Positions 1-10,436 of a stretch of DNA of 36,517 bases are shown piece after piece (positions within the stretch are counted from its first letter, which is position 1; each line of letters starts with the position of its first letter). The stretch lies in assembly GCF_001469895.1 (NCBI RefSeq), contig NZ_LOPY01000025.1, positions 1 through 36,517 on the forward strand, read 5' to 3'. The notes below the pieces were generated by a model that was not told where the DNA came from, searched no databases, and saw only the letters and a list, made by a program, of their open reading frames with translations. The DNA comes from Pseudoalteromonas sp. XI10. GTDB lineage: Bacteria > Pseudomonadota > Gammaproteobacteria > Enterobacterales > Alteromonadaceae. Both the position numbers and the translations under genes were made by a program.

Positions 1-1
1 A

Positions 2-1339
2 GAGCTTTATAAATTAGTGAAAGATGAGCTATTTCCATACTTTTCAAAAGCAGGAGATAACGAGTCAATCGAAGGCGCTATTTTCAACGAGTTTATGAAA
101 GACGCGCAGTTGATGATCCAAAAGCAATCGCTATTAGTGAAAGCGGTAGAGATGGTGAGCGACTTACCACTGGAAAACTCAGACACCAAAGGCGACTTAT
201 ACGAATACTTGCTAAGCAAACTAACAACTGCAGGCATTAACGGCCAGTTTAGAACCCCGCGTCATATTATCCGTGCAATGGTCGAAATGATGGATCCAAG
301 TATTACTAGCCGCATTTGTGACCCATCAACAGGTACCGGCGGCTTTTTAACTAACGCTTACGAATACCTGCTAGAAAAATACACCTCAGCTGAAGGGATT
401 GAACGCGAGCCTTTATACGATACAGGTGGAAATCCATTACTTGATAGCAACGGCAAACCGTTAGAAAACCTGTTGTACTCAGGCGATCTAATCGACCCAG
501 AGCAGCGTACACACATAGATACCGACATGTTCCACGGCTTTGACTTTGACGCCACCATGTTACGTGTAGCCGCCATGAACCTCGTGATGCATGGTATTAA
601 ACAGCCCGACATACATTACCAAGATACCCTAAGCCAAAGTTTTGCTGAGCGCTTTCCAAACGAGGCAAAAGAAGGAATGGACATTATCCTTGCCAACCCG
701 CCATTTAAAGGCAGCTTAGACGAAGAAGACGTATGCCCTGAGGTACTTCGTAAAGTAAAAACCAAAAAAACCGAGTTGCTGTTTGTCGCCTTAATTGAGC
801 GCATGTTACGTGTGGGTGGTCGCTCAGCCACTATCGTCCCTGACGGCGTATTATTCGGCTCATCAAAAGCGCACCAACAATTGCGACAATTGCTAGTCGA
901 TAACAACCAGCTTGAAGCGGTTATATCCTTGCCAAGTGGTGTATTTAAACCTTATGCGGGCGTTTCAACCGCGATTTTAATATTCACCAAAGGTGGCACT
1001 ACCGACCATGTTTGGTTTTATGATGTACAAGCCGATGGCTTCTCGCTCGATGATAAACGCACACCGATTAAAGATAGCGATTTGCCTGATTTAGTTGCTC
1101 AGTTTAAAGCCCGTGACAAAGCGGTTGCTGAAACTGATGCTAATGACAAAACCCAAAAAGCCTTTTGGGTAAGCAAAGAAGAAATCACTTCAAACAAATA
1201 TGATCTTTCCATCAACCGTTACAAAGAAGTAGTTTACGAGGAAGAGCTATACGATCCGCCAAAAGTAATCTTGGGTAAGTTAGTGGATTTAGAGAATGAA
1301 ATATTAGCAGACCTTAAAGAGTTAGAGGCGATGCTATGA
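2..1339 (+). CDS. hsdM: Type I restriction-modification N6-adenine methyltransferase subunit HsdM (5' end cut off)
   Basis: Modification subunit of a type I restriction enzyme; with HsdS it methylates adenine in a bipartite target and protects host DNA. The reading frame is open to the left edge, so the N-terminal helical domain is partly missing; a GTG at 17 is the first possible start inside the window but is probably internal. The SAM-binding motif I (DPSTGTGGF, codons from 320) and the catalytic NPPF (codons from 695) are both intact and normally spaced. The visible ~445 residues compare with about 490-520 for complete HsdM. The stop overlaps the hsdS start by four bases (ATGA), showing translational coupling. 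Base composition looks richer in GC than the genes further right. Family assignment is firm; sequence specificity cannot be read from HsdM. Confidence 0.95.
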   Translation, partial: ELYKLVKDELFPYFSKAGDNESIEGAIFNEFMKDAQLMIQKQSLLVKAVEMVSDLPLENSDTKGDLYEYLLSKLTTAGINGQFRTPRHIIRAMVEMMDPSITSRICDPSTGTGGFLTNAYEYLLEKYTSAEGIEREPLYDTGGNPLLDSNGKPLENLLYSGDLIDPEQRTHIDTDMFHGFDFDATMLRVAAMNLVMHGIKQPDIHYQDTLSQSFAERFPNEAKEGMDIILANPPFKGSLDEEDVCPEVLRKVKTKKTELLFVALIERMLRVGGRSATIVPDGVLFGSSKAHQQLRQLLVDNNQLEAVISLPSGVFKPYAGVSTAILIFTKGGTTDHVWFYDVQADGFSLDDKRTPIKDSDLPDLVAQFKARDKAVAETDANDKTQKAFWVSKEEITSNKYDLSINRYKEVVYEEELYDPPKVILGKLVDLENEILADLKELEAML

Positions 1340-2511
1340 GTTTGCAACAAGTTGAATTATCAGATGTTTGTACTCTGTTAACTGATGGTACACACTACAC
1401 CCCACCTAATATAGGGGAAGGCATTCCATTTTTAACAGTGAAAGATGTTTCTGACAAAGGGTTAGACTTCGAAGGTTGTTCAAAAATATCGATAGAAGAA
1501 TACACTAAAGCCGACTTGGGAAATTCAGCACCTAAAGTAGGCGATGTACTTTTTTCAAAAGACGGTACTGTCGGAAAAGTTCATGTCGTTAGTGAATCTA
1601 AAGATTTTGCTGTTTTGTCTTCATTGGCAATACTACGTCCATTTGATGGGCTTGATTCAAATTACTTAGCGCATGTTATGCGTAATCCTATTACTTTAAG
1701 GCAAGCTAATAAGAATAAGACTGGATCAGCGCTTAGACGAATTATACTAAGTGATATTAAAAAATTAAAAATCCCCCTACCTCCACTAGAAGAACAGAAA
1801 CGTATTGCCGCGATTTTAGATAAAGCCGACAGCGTGCGCCTCAAACGCCAACAAGCCATTGACCTCGCCGACAACTTCCTGCGCAGCGTCTTCCTAGATA
1901 TGTTCGGCGAACACTTTACTACTGAAGGGTATGCTATTTCTCATAAGAAGAAGATAAAGGAACTAGTTGATTACATCGACTACAGAGGGAAAACTCCTAA
2001 AAAGTCTGATTCTGGTATACCTTTGGTTACAGCTAAAAATGTGAAAAAAGGCTTTGTCTCTGAGGAACCAAGAGAATTTATACCTGCGGAAAATTACTTA
2101 GACTGGATGACAAGAGGTTTACCTAAGGAGGGCGACGTTTTATTTACTACCGAAGCACCATTAGGAAATGCGGCATTACTAGGTTGTTACGACAAAGTTG
2201 TTGTAGGACAAAGATTAATCGCTCTAACAGCTAAAGGAGAATTAACGCAAGAATATTTACTTTATTGTTTGTTAAATCCGTTTATTCAAGATGAAATTTA
2301 TAAACGTTCATCAGGTAGCACAGTGAAAGGAATCCGTACAAAAGAATTGTATGAAATAGAATTGCCGGTTCCTGATATTAAGCTTCAAGAAAAATTTAGC
2401 AAAGCCTACAAAAAGTCTGTTCAAAGTAAGCATAAACTTCAAGAAGCCATTATTGAATCAGATAACATGTTCAACTCGCTAAGCCAAAAAGCTTTCGCGG
2501 GTGAGTTATGA
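1336..2511 (+). CDS. hsdS: Type I restriction-modification specificity subunit HsdS
   Basis: DNA-recognition subunit that tells HsdM and HsdR which bipartite sequence to bind. The 391 residues show the usual two-half layout: a first target-recognition domain, a central conserved coiled-coil spacer that begins [18 protein letters not shown] (about residues 150-195), a second recognition domain, and a C-terminal spacer ending [12 protein letters not shown]. The two recognition domains differ, as expected for an asymmetric target. The length is typical of the family. It overlaps hsdM by four bases and is itself overlapped by a small downstream ORF, again through ATGA. No hsdR is visible in the window; it would have to lie to the left or have been lost. 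The target site cannot be inferred by eye. Confidence 0.95.
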   Translation: MSLQQVELSDVCTLLTDGTHYTPPNIGEGIPFLTVKDVSDKGLDFEGCSKISIEEYTKADLGNSAPKVGDVLFSKDGTVGKVHVVSESKDFAVLSSLAILRPFDGLDSNYLAHVMRNPITLRQANKNKTGSALRRIILSDIKKLKIPLPPLEEQKRIAAILDKADSVRLKRQQAIDLADNFLRSVFLDMFGEHFTTEGYAISHKKKIKELVDYIDYRGKTPKKSDSGIPLVTAKNVKKGFVSEEPREFIPAENYLDWMTRGLPKEGDVLFTTEAPLGNAALLGCYDKVVVGQRLIALTAKGELTQEYLLYCLLNPFIQDEIYKRSSGSTVKGIRTKELYEIELPVPDIKLQEKFSKAYKKSVQSKHKLQEAIIESDNMFNSLSQKAFAGEL

Positions 2512-2630
2512 GCCGAAAAGCCTTTATTCGTAATAGCCTTGACGCTCACTTTTCTGGCCAGCCAAGGATTGTTCAACTAAGTCCGTTTAGCAACGAAATC
2601 AGTATTTTGGCAAGTTATAGTAAAAATTAG
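2508..2630 (+). CDS. Small coupled ORF of 40 codons after hsdS, unrecognised, possibly a truncated gene
   Basis: An ATG at 2508 overlaps the hsdS stop by four bases, the same coupling as between hsdM and hsdS, and opens a 40-codon frame (starts [15 protein letters not shown], ends SILASYSKN). The tight coupling suggests it is, or was, the beginning of a third gene of the restriction operon. I do not recognise the sequence; it does not look like an HsdR start. It may be a small accessory protein, or the stump left where the Zorya operon, which begins 32 bases downstream, was joined. No transmembrane segment or cysteine pair is visible. Translation is likely; function is unknown. Confidence 0.45.
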   Translation: MSRKAFIRNSLDAHFSGQPRIVQLSPFSNEISILASYSKN

Positions 2631-2661
2631 TAATACCCAATAAACTAAGGGAGTAGTAAAT

Positions 2662-4833
2662 ATGTTGGATTCTATGCCATCGCATTGGTTGATACCGCAA
2701 TCTATATTGGGTGTATCGTTTTGGCTTGCATTAATAGCAGTGTTTGTTGTTGCTTTTATCTCGATTATTGTACTTACCGTTAAGAGCAATAGTCGAGTAA
2801 AGCAGGTCAGGCACATTGTTAATGGTGAATCTATTACCACGCTTTATGATAATAGCTTGGTTATTAGCGAGCGAGCTAAAGCGTCAAAATCTAAAATAGT
2901 GCATAGCCTGTGGCATGAATTTGGTGAAAGCTTAGTAAAAGAAGACCGTTCGCAACGTATTTACAATACTTTGGATGCAGAGCACTTTTTTAACCATAAA
3001 ACCCTTTCAGCGGGGCTTACATCTAATAGGTTATTAGCGGCTACCCCTTCATTTTTAACCGCAATTGGTGTGTTAGGTACGTTTATGGGCCTTACTATGG
3101 GCCTGCGCGATATTCATATTGAAAGTAACGATATTGAAATACTAAAAACCGGTATTGCTAGTATGATGAGCGGTGCCGCTTTTGCCTTTGTTACCTCGGT
3201 ATGGGGGGTAGGTTTAAGCTTACTGCTGAACTTTATTGAAAAAATAGCAGAGCGTTTAATTATACAAAACATTACTGCCGTACAGCACCGCATTGATTTT
3301 TTATATCCGCGTTTACCCGCTGAAAAATCACTTGTTGATATTTCTAAAAACACCAGTGATAGCAGTGAGGCTTTAAAGGAACTGCATGAGCGAATTGGTG
3401 ATAAATTACAGGAGACTATTTCCGGTGTGAGTGACAGCATGCAAGATGCTTTTACTAACGCACTTAATAATGTAATGGCACCTGCGATGCAGTCGTTAGT
3501 CAGTAATACCAGCCAACAAACCAGCGGCGTGCTGGAGCATTTAATTAGTAATTTTACTGAAAGCATGCAAGCAGCAGGCAGAGGCCAAGGCGAGCTTATA
3601 CAAAAGTCAACTGAGCAAATGCATGATGCAGTAAGTAGCTTAAGCGGGCAAATGAGCGCAGTGCTAGAACAAAGCAGCAAACAAGCTGAGTTACTGGCTG
3701 AGCAACAAGCGGGTGCGTCATCGCTATTTAACCAGCAACTCGAAGCGATGCTGAGCAAAAGCGAAGAACGCCAACAGCTTATGGAGCAAAAGTTATTTAC
3801 AGCGATTGAGTCGCAGCAGCAATCGCAAGCTACGCGAGAGGCAAACCATGTAGATAATTTACAGTCGGTATTAGGTGTTTGGTTAACTGAGCAGTCGCAA
3901 ACGCTTAATAAACTTTCTGACTCTATGGCCGAAGTACAAACTGCAATGAGCGAATCGAACCGTGGATTTGTTAATGAACTTTCGGACCAAAACGAAAAAA
4001 CAACGGCGCAGCAACAGGCATTTACCAGTGGCCTTGAAACCAGCTTACAAAGCTTTATGCAAAACACTGAACAGAGTCAAAAGGCACTTGAAGACACGTT
4101 TGGCTCATTAATTAATAGCCAACAGCTTGAAGCGGCTAAGCGTGACTCAGAATATCGTGAGCAATTACAATCGCAGTTAAGTAAGTGGCTAGCACAACAA
4201 GACCAAATGCTTACCTCAATGACTGATGTGGTAAAACGAACACAAACGCATATGGACTCGGTTATTGCACAGCATAAAGATGTAATTGGCGAGCTTAAAA
4301 AGGTTGCAGAGTCATCAGCTACGAGTAGCCAAAACTTGAGTAACAGTTCAAACCAGATAGGGGTGTTATCGGGTAATTTATTAAAGGCAACAGAGCTGTT
4401 TGATACGCGCTTAGGAGACATGACCGACACTATTAAAGGTATTTCCGCGCAAAATGATGGATTAGCAAATCACGTGATTGAACAAGCTAAAGTGCTAAGA
4501 GGGCTCGAAACCTCACTTGTAGCTACAACAGAACAATTTGGTAATACGGCTAAATTAGCTCAAAGCGGTTTTAGCGAAATGAAAACACACCAGAGTGAGT
4601 TTATACGTGGTGTTGAGGCATCGTTTGAGGGACTAAGTAATACGTTAGCTAAGCAAGTGTCGGATATTGAAAAGCAAACGAATGAGTGGTTACGTAGTTA
4701 TTCGTCAGAAGTAAATACCCAAGTTAAAGAGCGTATGGAAACCTGGAATACCACAACCCTTGAGTTTAGTGACCAAATGCGCAGAACCGTTAGCTCTATT
4801 TCTGATTTAGTGGATGAATTGGAGCGTAGCTAA
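2662..4833 (+). CDS. zorA: Zorya ZorA, MotA-like inner-membrane motor subunit with long cytoplasmic tail
   Basis: ZorA forms, with ZorB, a proton-driven membrane motor that senses phage entry in Zorya systems. The protein (723 aa) has a hydrophobic segment at about residues 14-40, then two more at 124-148 (PSFLTAIGVLGTFMGLTMGL) and 164-192, the MotA/TolQ/ExbB proton-channel fold. The remaining ~500 residues are Gln/Ser/Glu-rich helix, matching the long cytoplasmic tail of type I ZorA. An AAGGGAG ribosome site at 2647-2653 lies eight bases before the ATG. The stop overlaps the zorB start by one base. Gene order A-B-C-D and the SNF2 partner place it in Zorya type I. A long open frame on the opposite strand is a codon-bias shadow. 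Confidence 0.93.
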   Translation: MLDSMPSHWLIPQSILGVSFWLALIAVFVVAFISIIVLTVKSNSRVKQVRHIVNGESITTLYDNSLVISERAKASKSKIVHSLWHEFGESLVKEDRSQRIYNTLDAEHFFNHKTLSAGLTSNRLLAATPSFLTAIGVLGTFMGLTMGLRDIHIESNDIEILKTGIASMMSGAAFAFVTSVWGVGLSLLLNFIEKIAERLIIQNITAVQHRIDFLYPRLPAEKSLVDISKNTSDSSEALKELHERIGDKLQETISGVSDSMQDAFTNALNNVMAPAMQSLVSNTSQQTSGVLEHLISNFTESMQAAGRGQGELIQKSTEQMHDAVSSLSGQMSAVLEQSSKQAELLAEQQAGASSLFNQQLEAMLSKSEERQQLMEQKLFTAIESQQQSQATREANHVDNLQSVLGVWLTEQSQTLNKLSDSMAEVQTAMSESNRGFVNELSDQNEKTTAQQQAFTSGLETSLQSFMQNTEQSQKALEDTFGSLINSQQLEAAKRDSEYREQLQSQLSKWLAQQDQMLTSMTDVVKRTQTHMDSVIAQHKDVIGELKKVAESSATSSQNLSNSSNQIGVLSGNLLKATELFDTRLGDMTDTIKGISAQNDGLANHVIEQAKVLRGLETSLVATTEQFGNTAKLAQSGFSEMKTHQSEFIRGVEASFEGLSNTLAKQVSDIEKQTNEWLRSYSSEVNTQVKERMETWNTTTLEFSDQMRRTVSSISDLVDELERS

Positions 4834-5591
4834 TGCGAGTATTTAGAAGCAACCAAGTCAGTGTTGATGAAGAAAACCCGTATTGGATGTCATTTTCGGA
4901 TATCTTGTCGGGGTTACTGATTTTATTTGTTTTAGCATCTGTAGTATTGATGGTTGAACTTATAGAAGCTAAACAAGAGCTTGAAAATAAGCAGCAAGTG
5001 TTTACTCAAGAGCTTGAAATGCTTCATAAAGCTGAAGGTGTTCGCAGAACTATTTTACATGAAGCGGCTGATTTACTTCGTAAGAGAGGAATACAAGTTA
5101 CAGTTAGCGAAAATGAAACAGTATTGAGTATTCCAAATGATATTTTAGGGTTTGATAGCGCTGCATTCAATATAAGTCCAGAGTTTGAAGGCACCGCGCT
5201 TGAAATTGGTGAAGTGCTTGCCGAGGTTATAAATAAAGATAACCGAGAGCAATTTCTCGATACTATTTTTATTGAAGGACATACCGACAGTAAAAACTTT
5301 TACGGCATGATGGGTAAAGGTAATTGGGGATTGTCGACGTTTAGAGCTATTTCGTTATGGGAACTTTGGGTTAAATTACTGCCGAGCCAACATGACCTCG
5401 CAGGGATTATGAATAAAGAAGGTAACCCACTTTTTTCGGTTAGTGGCTATGCGGCAACACGTAGAATGATAGTTGAAGAACTAACAGAAATTGATTTTAG
5501 AGCCAATAGGCGAATAGATATCCGTTTTACTATTCGTAGGCCTACTAGTGCGGAATATGAAACTGTAAGAAGCCGTTTGGAGATTCAGTAA
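4833..5591 (+). CDS. zorB: Zorya ZorB, MotB-like subunit with peptidoglycan-binding domain
   Basis: Partner of ZorA; anchors the motor to the cell wall. The 252-residue protein has one N-terminal membrane helix (about 24-42) with Asp23 just at its start (SFSDILSGLLILFVLA), the expected proton-accepting position in MotB-type proteins. A short helical linker leads to an OmpA/MotB domain with the motif GHTDS (149-153), NWGLSTFRA, and RANRRIDIRF near the C-terminus, all typical peptidoglycan-binding signatures. The start codon overlaps the zorA stop by one base, implying coupled synthesis of the two complex members. Length fits the family. Confidence 0.94.
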   Translation: MRVFRSNQVSVDEENPYWMSFSDILSGLLILFVLASVVLMVELIEAKQELENKQQVFTQELEMLHKAEGVRRTILHEAADLLRKRGIQVTVSENETVLSIPNDILGFDSAAFNISPEFEGTALEIGEVLAEVINKDNREQFLDTIFIEGHTDSKNFYGMMGKGNWGLSTFRAISLWELWVKLLPSQHDLAGIMNKEGNPLFSVSGYAATRRMIVEELTEIDFRANRRIDIRFTIRRPTSAEYETVRSRLEIQ

Positions 5592-5593
5592 GT

Positions 5594-7288
5594 ATGTTGC
5601 TTTTACCTCCTATCCCAGAGCTTCCTCAGTTTAACTGGGAACGTATTTCACAGCAGTGGAGTAGCTTAACAGTTCAAACGAAAAAAATTGCTGATGGGGC
5701 AGGACAAGGCGAAGAATTTAAAGCCCTTGAGCAACAGGTTAATCGCTACGTTATGTACGATCAAAAAGAAAAGCTAAAACAAATTTTAATTAAGCGAAAA
5801 GGTGTTCGTGTTTTAACTCAGTTATGGATTGATAAAGAAGAAGTAAGAAAAAACTCCTTAAACGAAGAAACAATAGATTACATTCAAGCTAAACACCCCA
5901 AACTTGGTATGTCGTCGTTAATGAATTTAATTTCGTTAGTTTATCGTTATTTTGATGCACTTGTTGAAGGCAATATTTTTAATCGATTAACGCAGTGGCT
6001 TAACCATCAAATAGAGCTGCGTTTAAAAGATCGCAAAAATTCAAGTGACACAATATTGTCGGTACTTAATCAGGCTAAATGGCTGCTTGATTTAACAGCC
6101 CCTAAGGCACTAGTTAACCTTGCCAAACAAAACCACTTAGACTTAAACGAACAATTAAAAAAACTACGCTTAAATGAGCTGCCACAAGGGCGCTTTTTAG
6201 ATATTTGCCACGCGCAATATTACTTAGATACGCTAAGAGAAATTGCAGTTGGTGAGCAACATGATGTACTGCATGAGTTATTAAAGCATGACGTTGCCAC
6301 TATGCCTTTTGAAGAAGGTAAACGAATAGGGCACATAGCGCTTGAAATTATTATTGATCGCTCTGCTGGAGCACCCAGTGAAATATGGCAAAATTTTGTA
6401 CTGAATTTAGCTGGTGATCCGCGTATTGCTAATACAGCAAATAACTACCGCCAGTGGTGGAAGCCTATTGGTGAAAATAGAATAAAAGCAGTGACAAGCT
6501 GGCTTGCTAAAGAAGATTTACGATTATTTTTAGGAGCCATTGAAGAGTACGCGAATTACATCGGTGATGAAGCGTTAAATAGAATGTTCCCTGCGCGTAA
6601 GCGTTTTTTAGAAGGGCTTTATGAGCATGGTTTTGTGCGCAATGCGCGGCTGATGCTTGGAAACCAAGCGGAGCTTACAGTTAAGCGAGTGCTAGGAAAG
6701 AGTTTAACTACCAGTTATATAAAGCTTAGAGGAATGGCTCAAACTTCCATTATTTATTTAGATTGTGGTGATTTTCATATTATTGAAGGCTCTCATAACT
6801 TTAAGTTATGGATTTATATGGGTTTACCTAGTGAGAAGCTTAACGATTACTCTTTGAGTGAGTTAAACCATTTTGCTTTAACAAATAGCTTTCCACAAGA
6901 GTATAAAAGAAACTATCCCAAAGGCGAGCTAATGCCAATTCAACACTCGCCGACTTCTTGGCAAAAAAATGCTATTGATTTTTTAACTCAGAACGGTGTT
7001 GAGCTCGATTTAGAAAAACTCTTTGATAAAGATGAATACAGAAGATATATAAATCGTTATGGACTACCTGTGGTAAAAAAAGATTTTGAAGAAAAGAATC
7101 TTTTTGAAATAAATTTATTAAACGCACTAGAGATGTACCAACCAATTACCGCCAAAGAGCTCGTAAAGGTTTTAAACAGTGAGTTTAATATGATGGCTGA
7201 TCGCTCAACTGTTAATTCTAAACTTTATTCAATGTTATCTGAAAGTAGAGTAACCAGAGACGACATGCTTTACTGGCAACTTGCTTGA
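5594..7288 (+). CDS. zorC: Zorya ZorC, EH-signature domain protein
   Basis: Cytoplasmic component that, in Zorya type I, is thought to bind DNA and act with ZorD downstream of the membrane motor. It starts two bases after zorB. The 564 residues are mostly helical, with a more beta-rich segment near residues 375-420 (TSIIYLDCGDFHIIEGSHNF) that corresponds to the EH-signature region, and a C-terminal part resembling a small winged helix (LLNALEMYQPITAKELVKVL). No catalytic motif is obvious. Identification rests mainly on position between zorB and a SNF2 helicase, on length and on the EH-like segment. Confidence 0.85.
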   Translation: MLLLPPIPELPQFNWERISQQWSSLTVQTKKIADGAGQGEEFKALEQQVNRYVMYDQKEKLKQILIKRKGVRVLTQLWIDKEEVRKNSLNEETIDYIQAKHPKLGMSSLMNLISLVYRYFDALVEGNIFNRLTQWLNHQIELRLKDRKNSSDTILSVLNQAKWLLDLTAPKALVNLAKQNHLDLNEQLKKLRLNELPQGRFLDICHAQYYLDTLREIAVGEQHDVLHELLKHDVATMPFEEGKRIGHIALEIIIDRSAGAPSEIWQNFVLNLAGDPRIANTANNYRQWWKPIGENRIKAVTSWLAKEDLRLFLGAIEEYANYIGDEALNRMFPARKRFLEGLYEHGFVRNARLMLGNQAELTVKRVLGKSLTTSYIKLRGMAQTSIIYLDCGDFHIIEGSHNFKLWIYMGLPSEKLNDYSLSELNHFALTNSFPQEYKRNYPKGELMPIQHSPTSWQKNAIDFLTQNGVELDLEKLFDKDEYRRYINRYGLPVVKKDFEEKNLFEINLLNALEMYQPITAKELVKVLNSEFNMMADRSTVNSKLYSMLSESRVTRDDMLYWQLA

Positions 7289-7329
7289 AAATTGTGCTCT
7301 AGGAATGTTTGAAAGGGAATCGATAAAAT

Positions 7330-10300
7330 ATGTCACTTGTTAGTTTGATAAAAGGGCTTTTGCCAAACAATAAAAATAGTTCTTTAGTAGATGAACAGTA
7401 TTCTTTAGTGTATGACTCGTATGGCGTTAATTTTGCTACTGATGAGGCGTCATTCCATTGCCTGAACAAAGGTGAGGGGGGAGGGCAGCAGCTTATTCAA
7501 CATGTTGTCCTTAAAATGCTTGAAGAAAGAGATATAGCTGAAACACTGCCTAATGGCTTTAGATTAGACAGTGAGCAAGCATGTTTATTAGACCCAGAAG
7601 ATGCAGGCGTTTTAGGGCTACCGCCTTTTTTTAATAACGACTTTGACATTGATATTCAAGGTAGAACAACTAAAAGTAGTTTTAACCTGCAGTTATTTGC
7701 AAAATTTGAGCAGCAAAAATATCCAGTAAAAAGAAAAGGCCCTACACTTTTTTTTAGTGAGCAAACTCAGTATTTAATGACGCCAGAGCAGCTTAATGCT
7801 GTGTTAGCCGTAGAAGAGCATTCTTCGCTTAAACCTGATGAACGCAATGAATTAAATAATGTGTTGGTTGTCGCTAAGTTACAGCAAGCTGTTAAAGATG
7901 GATTAAAGCTAGATTTAAAACATTTTGATAAGTTTGATTTGGTACAACCAGAAAACATCACAGTAACTGCAAACCAAAGGGCCGATGGTAGTTTAGAGCT
8001 TAGCCCAAGCTTTGGTGATGGTTCATCACCTGAAGACGTGCAGAATCGTTTAGCTCAGCTCCAGGGCGATGGGCAAGTAATGCGAATAAAAGACCGCATT
8101 GTTTTACTTACTGACGATAAAAAGCAAGCTGTTAAAGAAGTACTGCAAAATAGAACTATTCCTGCACATAAAGTTGCTGAATTTATTAAAACACCTTCAG
8201 CTTTTTTAGATGCATCTGTTTTAAACCTTGATCTTGGGTTTTCTCTCAGGGTAGCTGGTATTGGCAAAATGGTACACATTCCCTTTGGTCAAGACAGCGA
8301 TGGCAGTAATGGCTGGTTTTCGACAAATACAGAAAGTGAACCACCAGAGCGCTTGGTTAAGCTACTAGAGTGTGAGGAAGATGTTGTATCGTTTGAACAA
8401 AGCTATCAGCAAGCTAAAGGTCAAAATGCCGATAGTGTACTTGTTGATGATGAGTCAATTGATATACGCGACGAGCAGCGAGTAACTGAAACACTCGCAG
8501 AGGTAAGAGAAAATTTAGCAAACCCACCCGATGAAAATAACATATCTGATACTGATGATTTGCCGGTTAAAACAGAACAAGTTTCTTTATTACTTAAAGA
8601 CACCGAAGAACATAATAAAGATATAGTTAATAAAGTTTCGCAGCTTGATAAAGGTATTAGCTTTGACAGGAGTAATTTAGCGAGAACTCCTTTTCCACAC
8701 CAAGAATCAGGCATTAGTTGGATGTTGTCGTTACTTAAATCAGCGCAGTTGGATAACTATGATGATATGTATCGAGTACAGGGGGCTTTGTTAGCGGATG
8801 ATATGGGGCTAGGTAAAACATATATGACGCTAGTAATGATGGCTGAGTACATGGAAATGCAAAGGCAAAATAATAAATTAGAAAAGCCTATATTAATAGT
8901 TGCTCCACTTAGCTTATTGGAAAACTGGGAACAGGAGGTTGGTGCTACCTTTAATAAGTCGCCATTTAGAGATATCAAAGTATTACAGTCAGCAAGAGAT
9001 CTAAAAGAGTTTAGGGTTAAAGGTGCTGAAAGAGAGTCGATGCAGCTGACCTCAGTTATAAATGACTCTCATGCAGATCATGAATCTATTCGTTACGCTT
9101 TACACGTTGGGGCTGATGCAGCTACAAAACGCTTGGACATGGATAGACGTGTTGTTATTACTACATACCAAACACTTCGAGATTATCAGTTTTCACTATG
9201 TGTAATTGATTGGGGGGTTGTGGTATTTGATGAAGCTCAAAATATTAAAAACCCTAATACGCAAGCTACCCGTGCAGCTAAAGGTTTAAAAGCTGATTTC
9301 AAGTTATTAGCAACAGGTACACCTGTTGAAAATAGTTTAAGTGAGTTTTGGTGTTTAATGGATACAGCACAACCTGGGCTATTAGGCGATTGGGGCTATT
9401 TTAGAGAGCGGTGGATTAAGCCAATAAGCAGTGCTAATGAGGAAGAAAAAGCAGAAGTGCGTTTAGAAATTGGTAACGATTTACGTAATGCTACAGGCCA
9501 GTTTATGTTACGTCGAACCAAGGAAGACGAGCTAACGGGAATGCCTACTAAAACAATTAAAACAGGCATTCATAAAGACTTGGCTGAAAATATGGCATTT
9601 ACACCAGAGCTTGCTCGTAATATGACCGGTGGCCAACTACTTGGCTATAACCAAGTTGTAGAAAATTACAGAGCAGAAAAAGCAAAAGAGCAGGGTGGTG
9701 GACATGCCTTAACGGTATTACAGCAATTAAGGGCTGTTAGTTTACACCCTAGGCTTGACGAGGTTTTTAAACAGCCACCTAATAATGCAAAAGATGCTCA
9801 GCGTAATTTACAAGAGTCTGAAAAGTTACGCATGCTGTTAGATATATTATCCGATATAAAAAGCAGACAAGAGAAAGTAATAATTTTTGCAACAACTAAA
9901 AAACTTCAAGCTGTTCTTAAGATATGCCTAGATAAAATTTATGAGCTTAATATTCATGTTATTAATGGCGATAGTAAAGCGATGAAAACTAAAAAAGATC
10001 AGTTATCCCGTAAAGGGATGATTACTGACTTTGAAGCAAAAGACGGCTTTAACATTATCATTATGTCGCCTGTTGCTGCAGGGGTAGGTTTAACTGTTAT
10101 TGGCGCAAACCATGTAGTGCATTTAGAGCGCCACTGGAACCCAGCAAAGGAAGCACAAGCGACAGATCGTGTGTATCGTATAGGGCAAAAAAAGCCTGTT
10201 TTTATTCACTTACCTTGTCTTCTACACCCAGAGTATGACTCATTTGATGTGAATTTAGATAAGCTACTTGCAAAGAAAACGATGCTCAGAGATGCCGTGG

Positions 10301-10353
10301 TTACTCCTGAAACAGTTAGTGAAAACGAGTTAATGGCGTCATTGGGATTGTAA
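7330..10353 (+). CDS. zorD: Zorya ZorD, SNF2-family DNA helicase/translocase
   Basis: Effector of Zorya type I, a Swi2/Snf2 ATPase implicated in degrading or disabling phage DNA. After a ~400-residue N-terminal region specific to ZorD comes a SNF2 core: DDMGLGKT (490-497, Walker A), DEAQ (634-637, Walker B), LLATGTPVENSLSEFWCL (motif III region) and the helicase-C end ERHWNPAKEAQATDRVYRIGQ, with arginine-finger motif VI near 946-953. All catalytic motifs look intact. The 41-base gap from zorC has a GGGA ribosome site at 7315-7318. The 1007-aa length fits type I ZorD. No nuclease motif is obvious by eye. Confidence 0.94.
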   Translation: MSLVSLIKGLLPNNKNSSLVDEQYSLVYDSYGVNFATDEASFHCLNKGEGGGQQLIQHVVLKMLEERDIAETLPNGFRLDSEQACLLDPEDAGVLGLPPFFNNDFDIDIQGRTTKSSFNLQLFAKFEQQKYPVKRKGPTLFFSEQTQYLMTPEQLNAVLAVEEHSSLKPDERNELNNVLVVAKLQQAVKDGLKLDLKHFDKFDLVQPENITVTANQRADGSLELSPSFGDGSSPEDVQNRLAQLQGDGQVMRIKDRIVLLTDDKKQAVKEVLQNRTIPAHKVAEFIKTPSAFLDASVLNLDLGFSLRVAGIGKMVHIPFGQDSDGSNGWFSTNTESEPPERLVKLLECEEDVVSFEQSYQQAKGQNADSVLVDDESIDIRDEQRVTETLAEVRENLANPPDENNISDTDDLPVKTEQVSLLLKDTEEHNKDIVNKVSQLDKGISFDRSNLARTPFPHQESGISWMLSLLKSAQLDNYDDMYRVQGALLADDMGLGKTYMTLVMMAEYMEMQRQNNKLEKPILIVAPLSLLENWEQEVGATFNKSPFRDIKVLQSARDLKEFRVKGAERESMQLTSVINDSHADHESIRYALHVGADAATKRLDMDRRVVITTYQTLRDYQFSLCVIDWGVVVFDEAQNIKNPNTQATRAAKGLKADFKLLATGTPVENSLSEFWCLMDTAQPGLLGDWGYFRERWIKPISSANEEEKAEVRLEIGNDLRNATGQFMLRRTKEDELTGMPTKTIKTGIHKDLAENMAFTPELARNMTGGQLLGYNQVVENYRAEKAKEQGGGHALTVLQQLRAVSLHPRLDEVFKQPPNNAKDAQRNLQESEKLRMLLDILSDIKSRQEKVIIFATTKKLQAVLKICLDKIYELNIHVINGDSKAMKTKKDQLSRKGMITDFEAKDGFNIIIMSPVAAGVGLTVIGANHVVHLERHWNPAKEAQATDRVYRIGQKKPVFIHLPCLLHPEYDSFDVNLDKLLAKKTMLRDAVVTPETVSENELMASLGL

Positions 10354-10362
10354 AAGTGTTTA

Positions 10363-10407
10363 TTTACAAGCTTGTGAAAATTTTTACAAAACAAAGCATA
10401 TTATTAT
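10363..10407 (+). promoter_or_regulatory. Candidate operator-promoter 1: CAAGCTTG palindrome and TATTAT box
   Basis: The octamer CAAGCTTG lies at 10367-10374 inside a 10-bp perfect palindrome (10366-10375), flanked by TT and AA. A TATTAT hexamer at 10402-10407 begins 31.5 bases after the palindrome centre. The gene downstream begins at 10437. The same octamer occurs at 15512 and 26167, again in gaps ahead of operons, and the 26167 copy has TATTAT at the identical offset. No good -35 is evident, which would fit an activator site, though a repressor is equally possible. A TTTACA at 10383-10388 is an alternative -35. Confidence 0.5.
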
Positions 10408-10436
10408 TTATAAAAATAAACTAATAGAGATAGATT

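Noticed and set aside
3114..4067. 317-codon open frame on the minus strand opposite zorA
   Set aside because: It lies wholly antisense to a well-supported zorA tail, is rich in Cys and Ser as expected for the complement of Gln/Ala/Ser-rich coding sequence, and has no recognisable motif.
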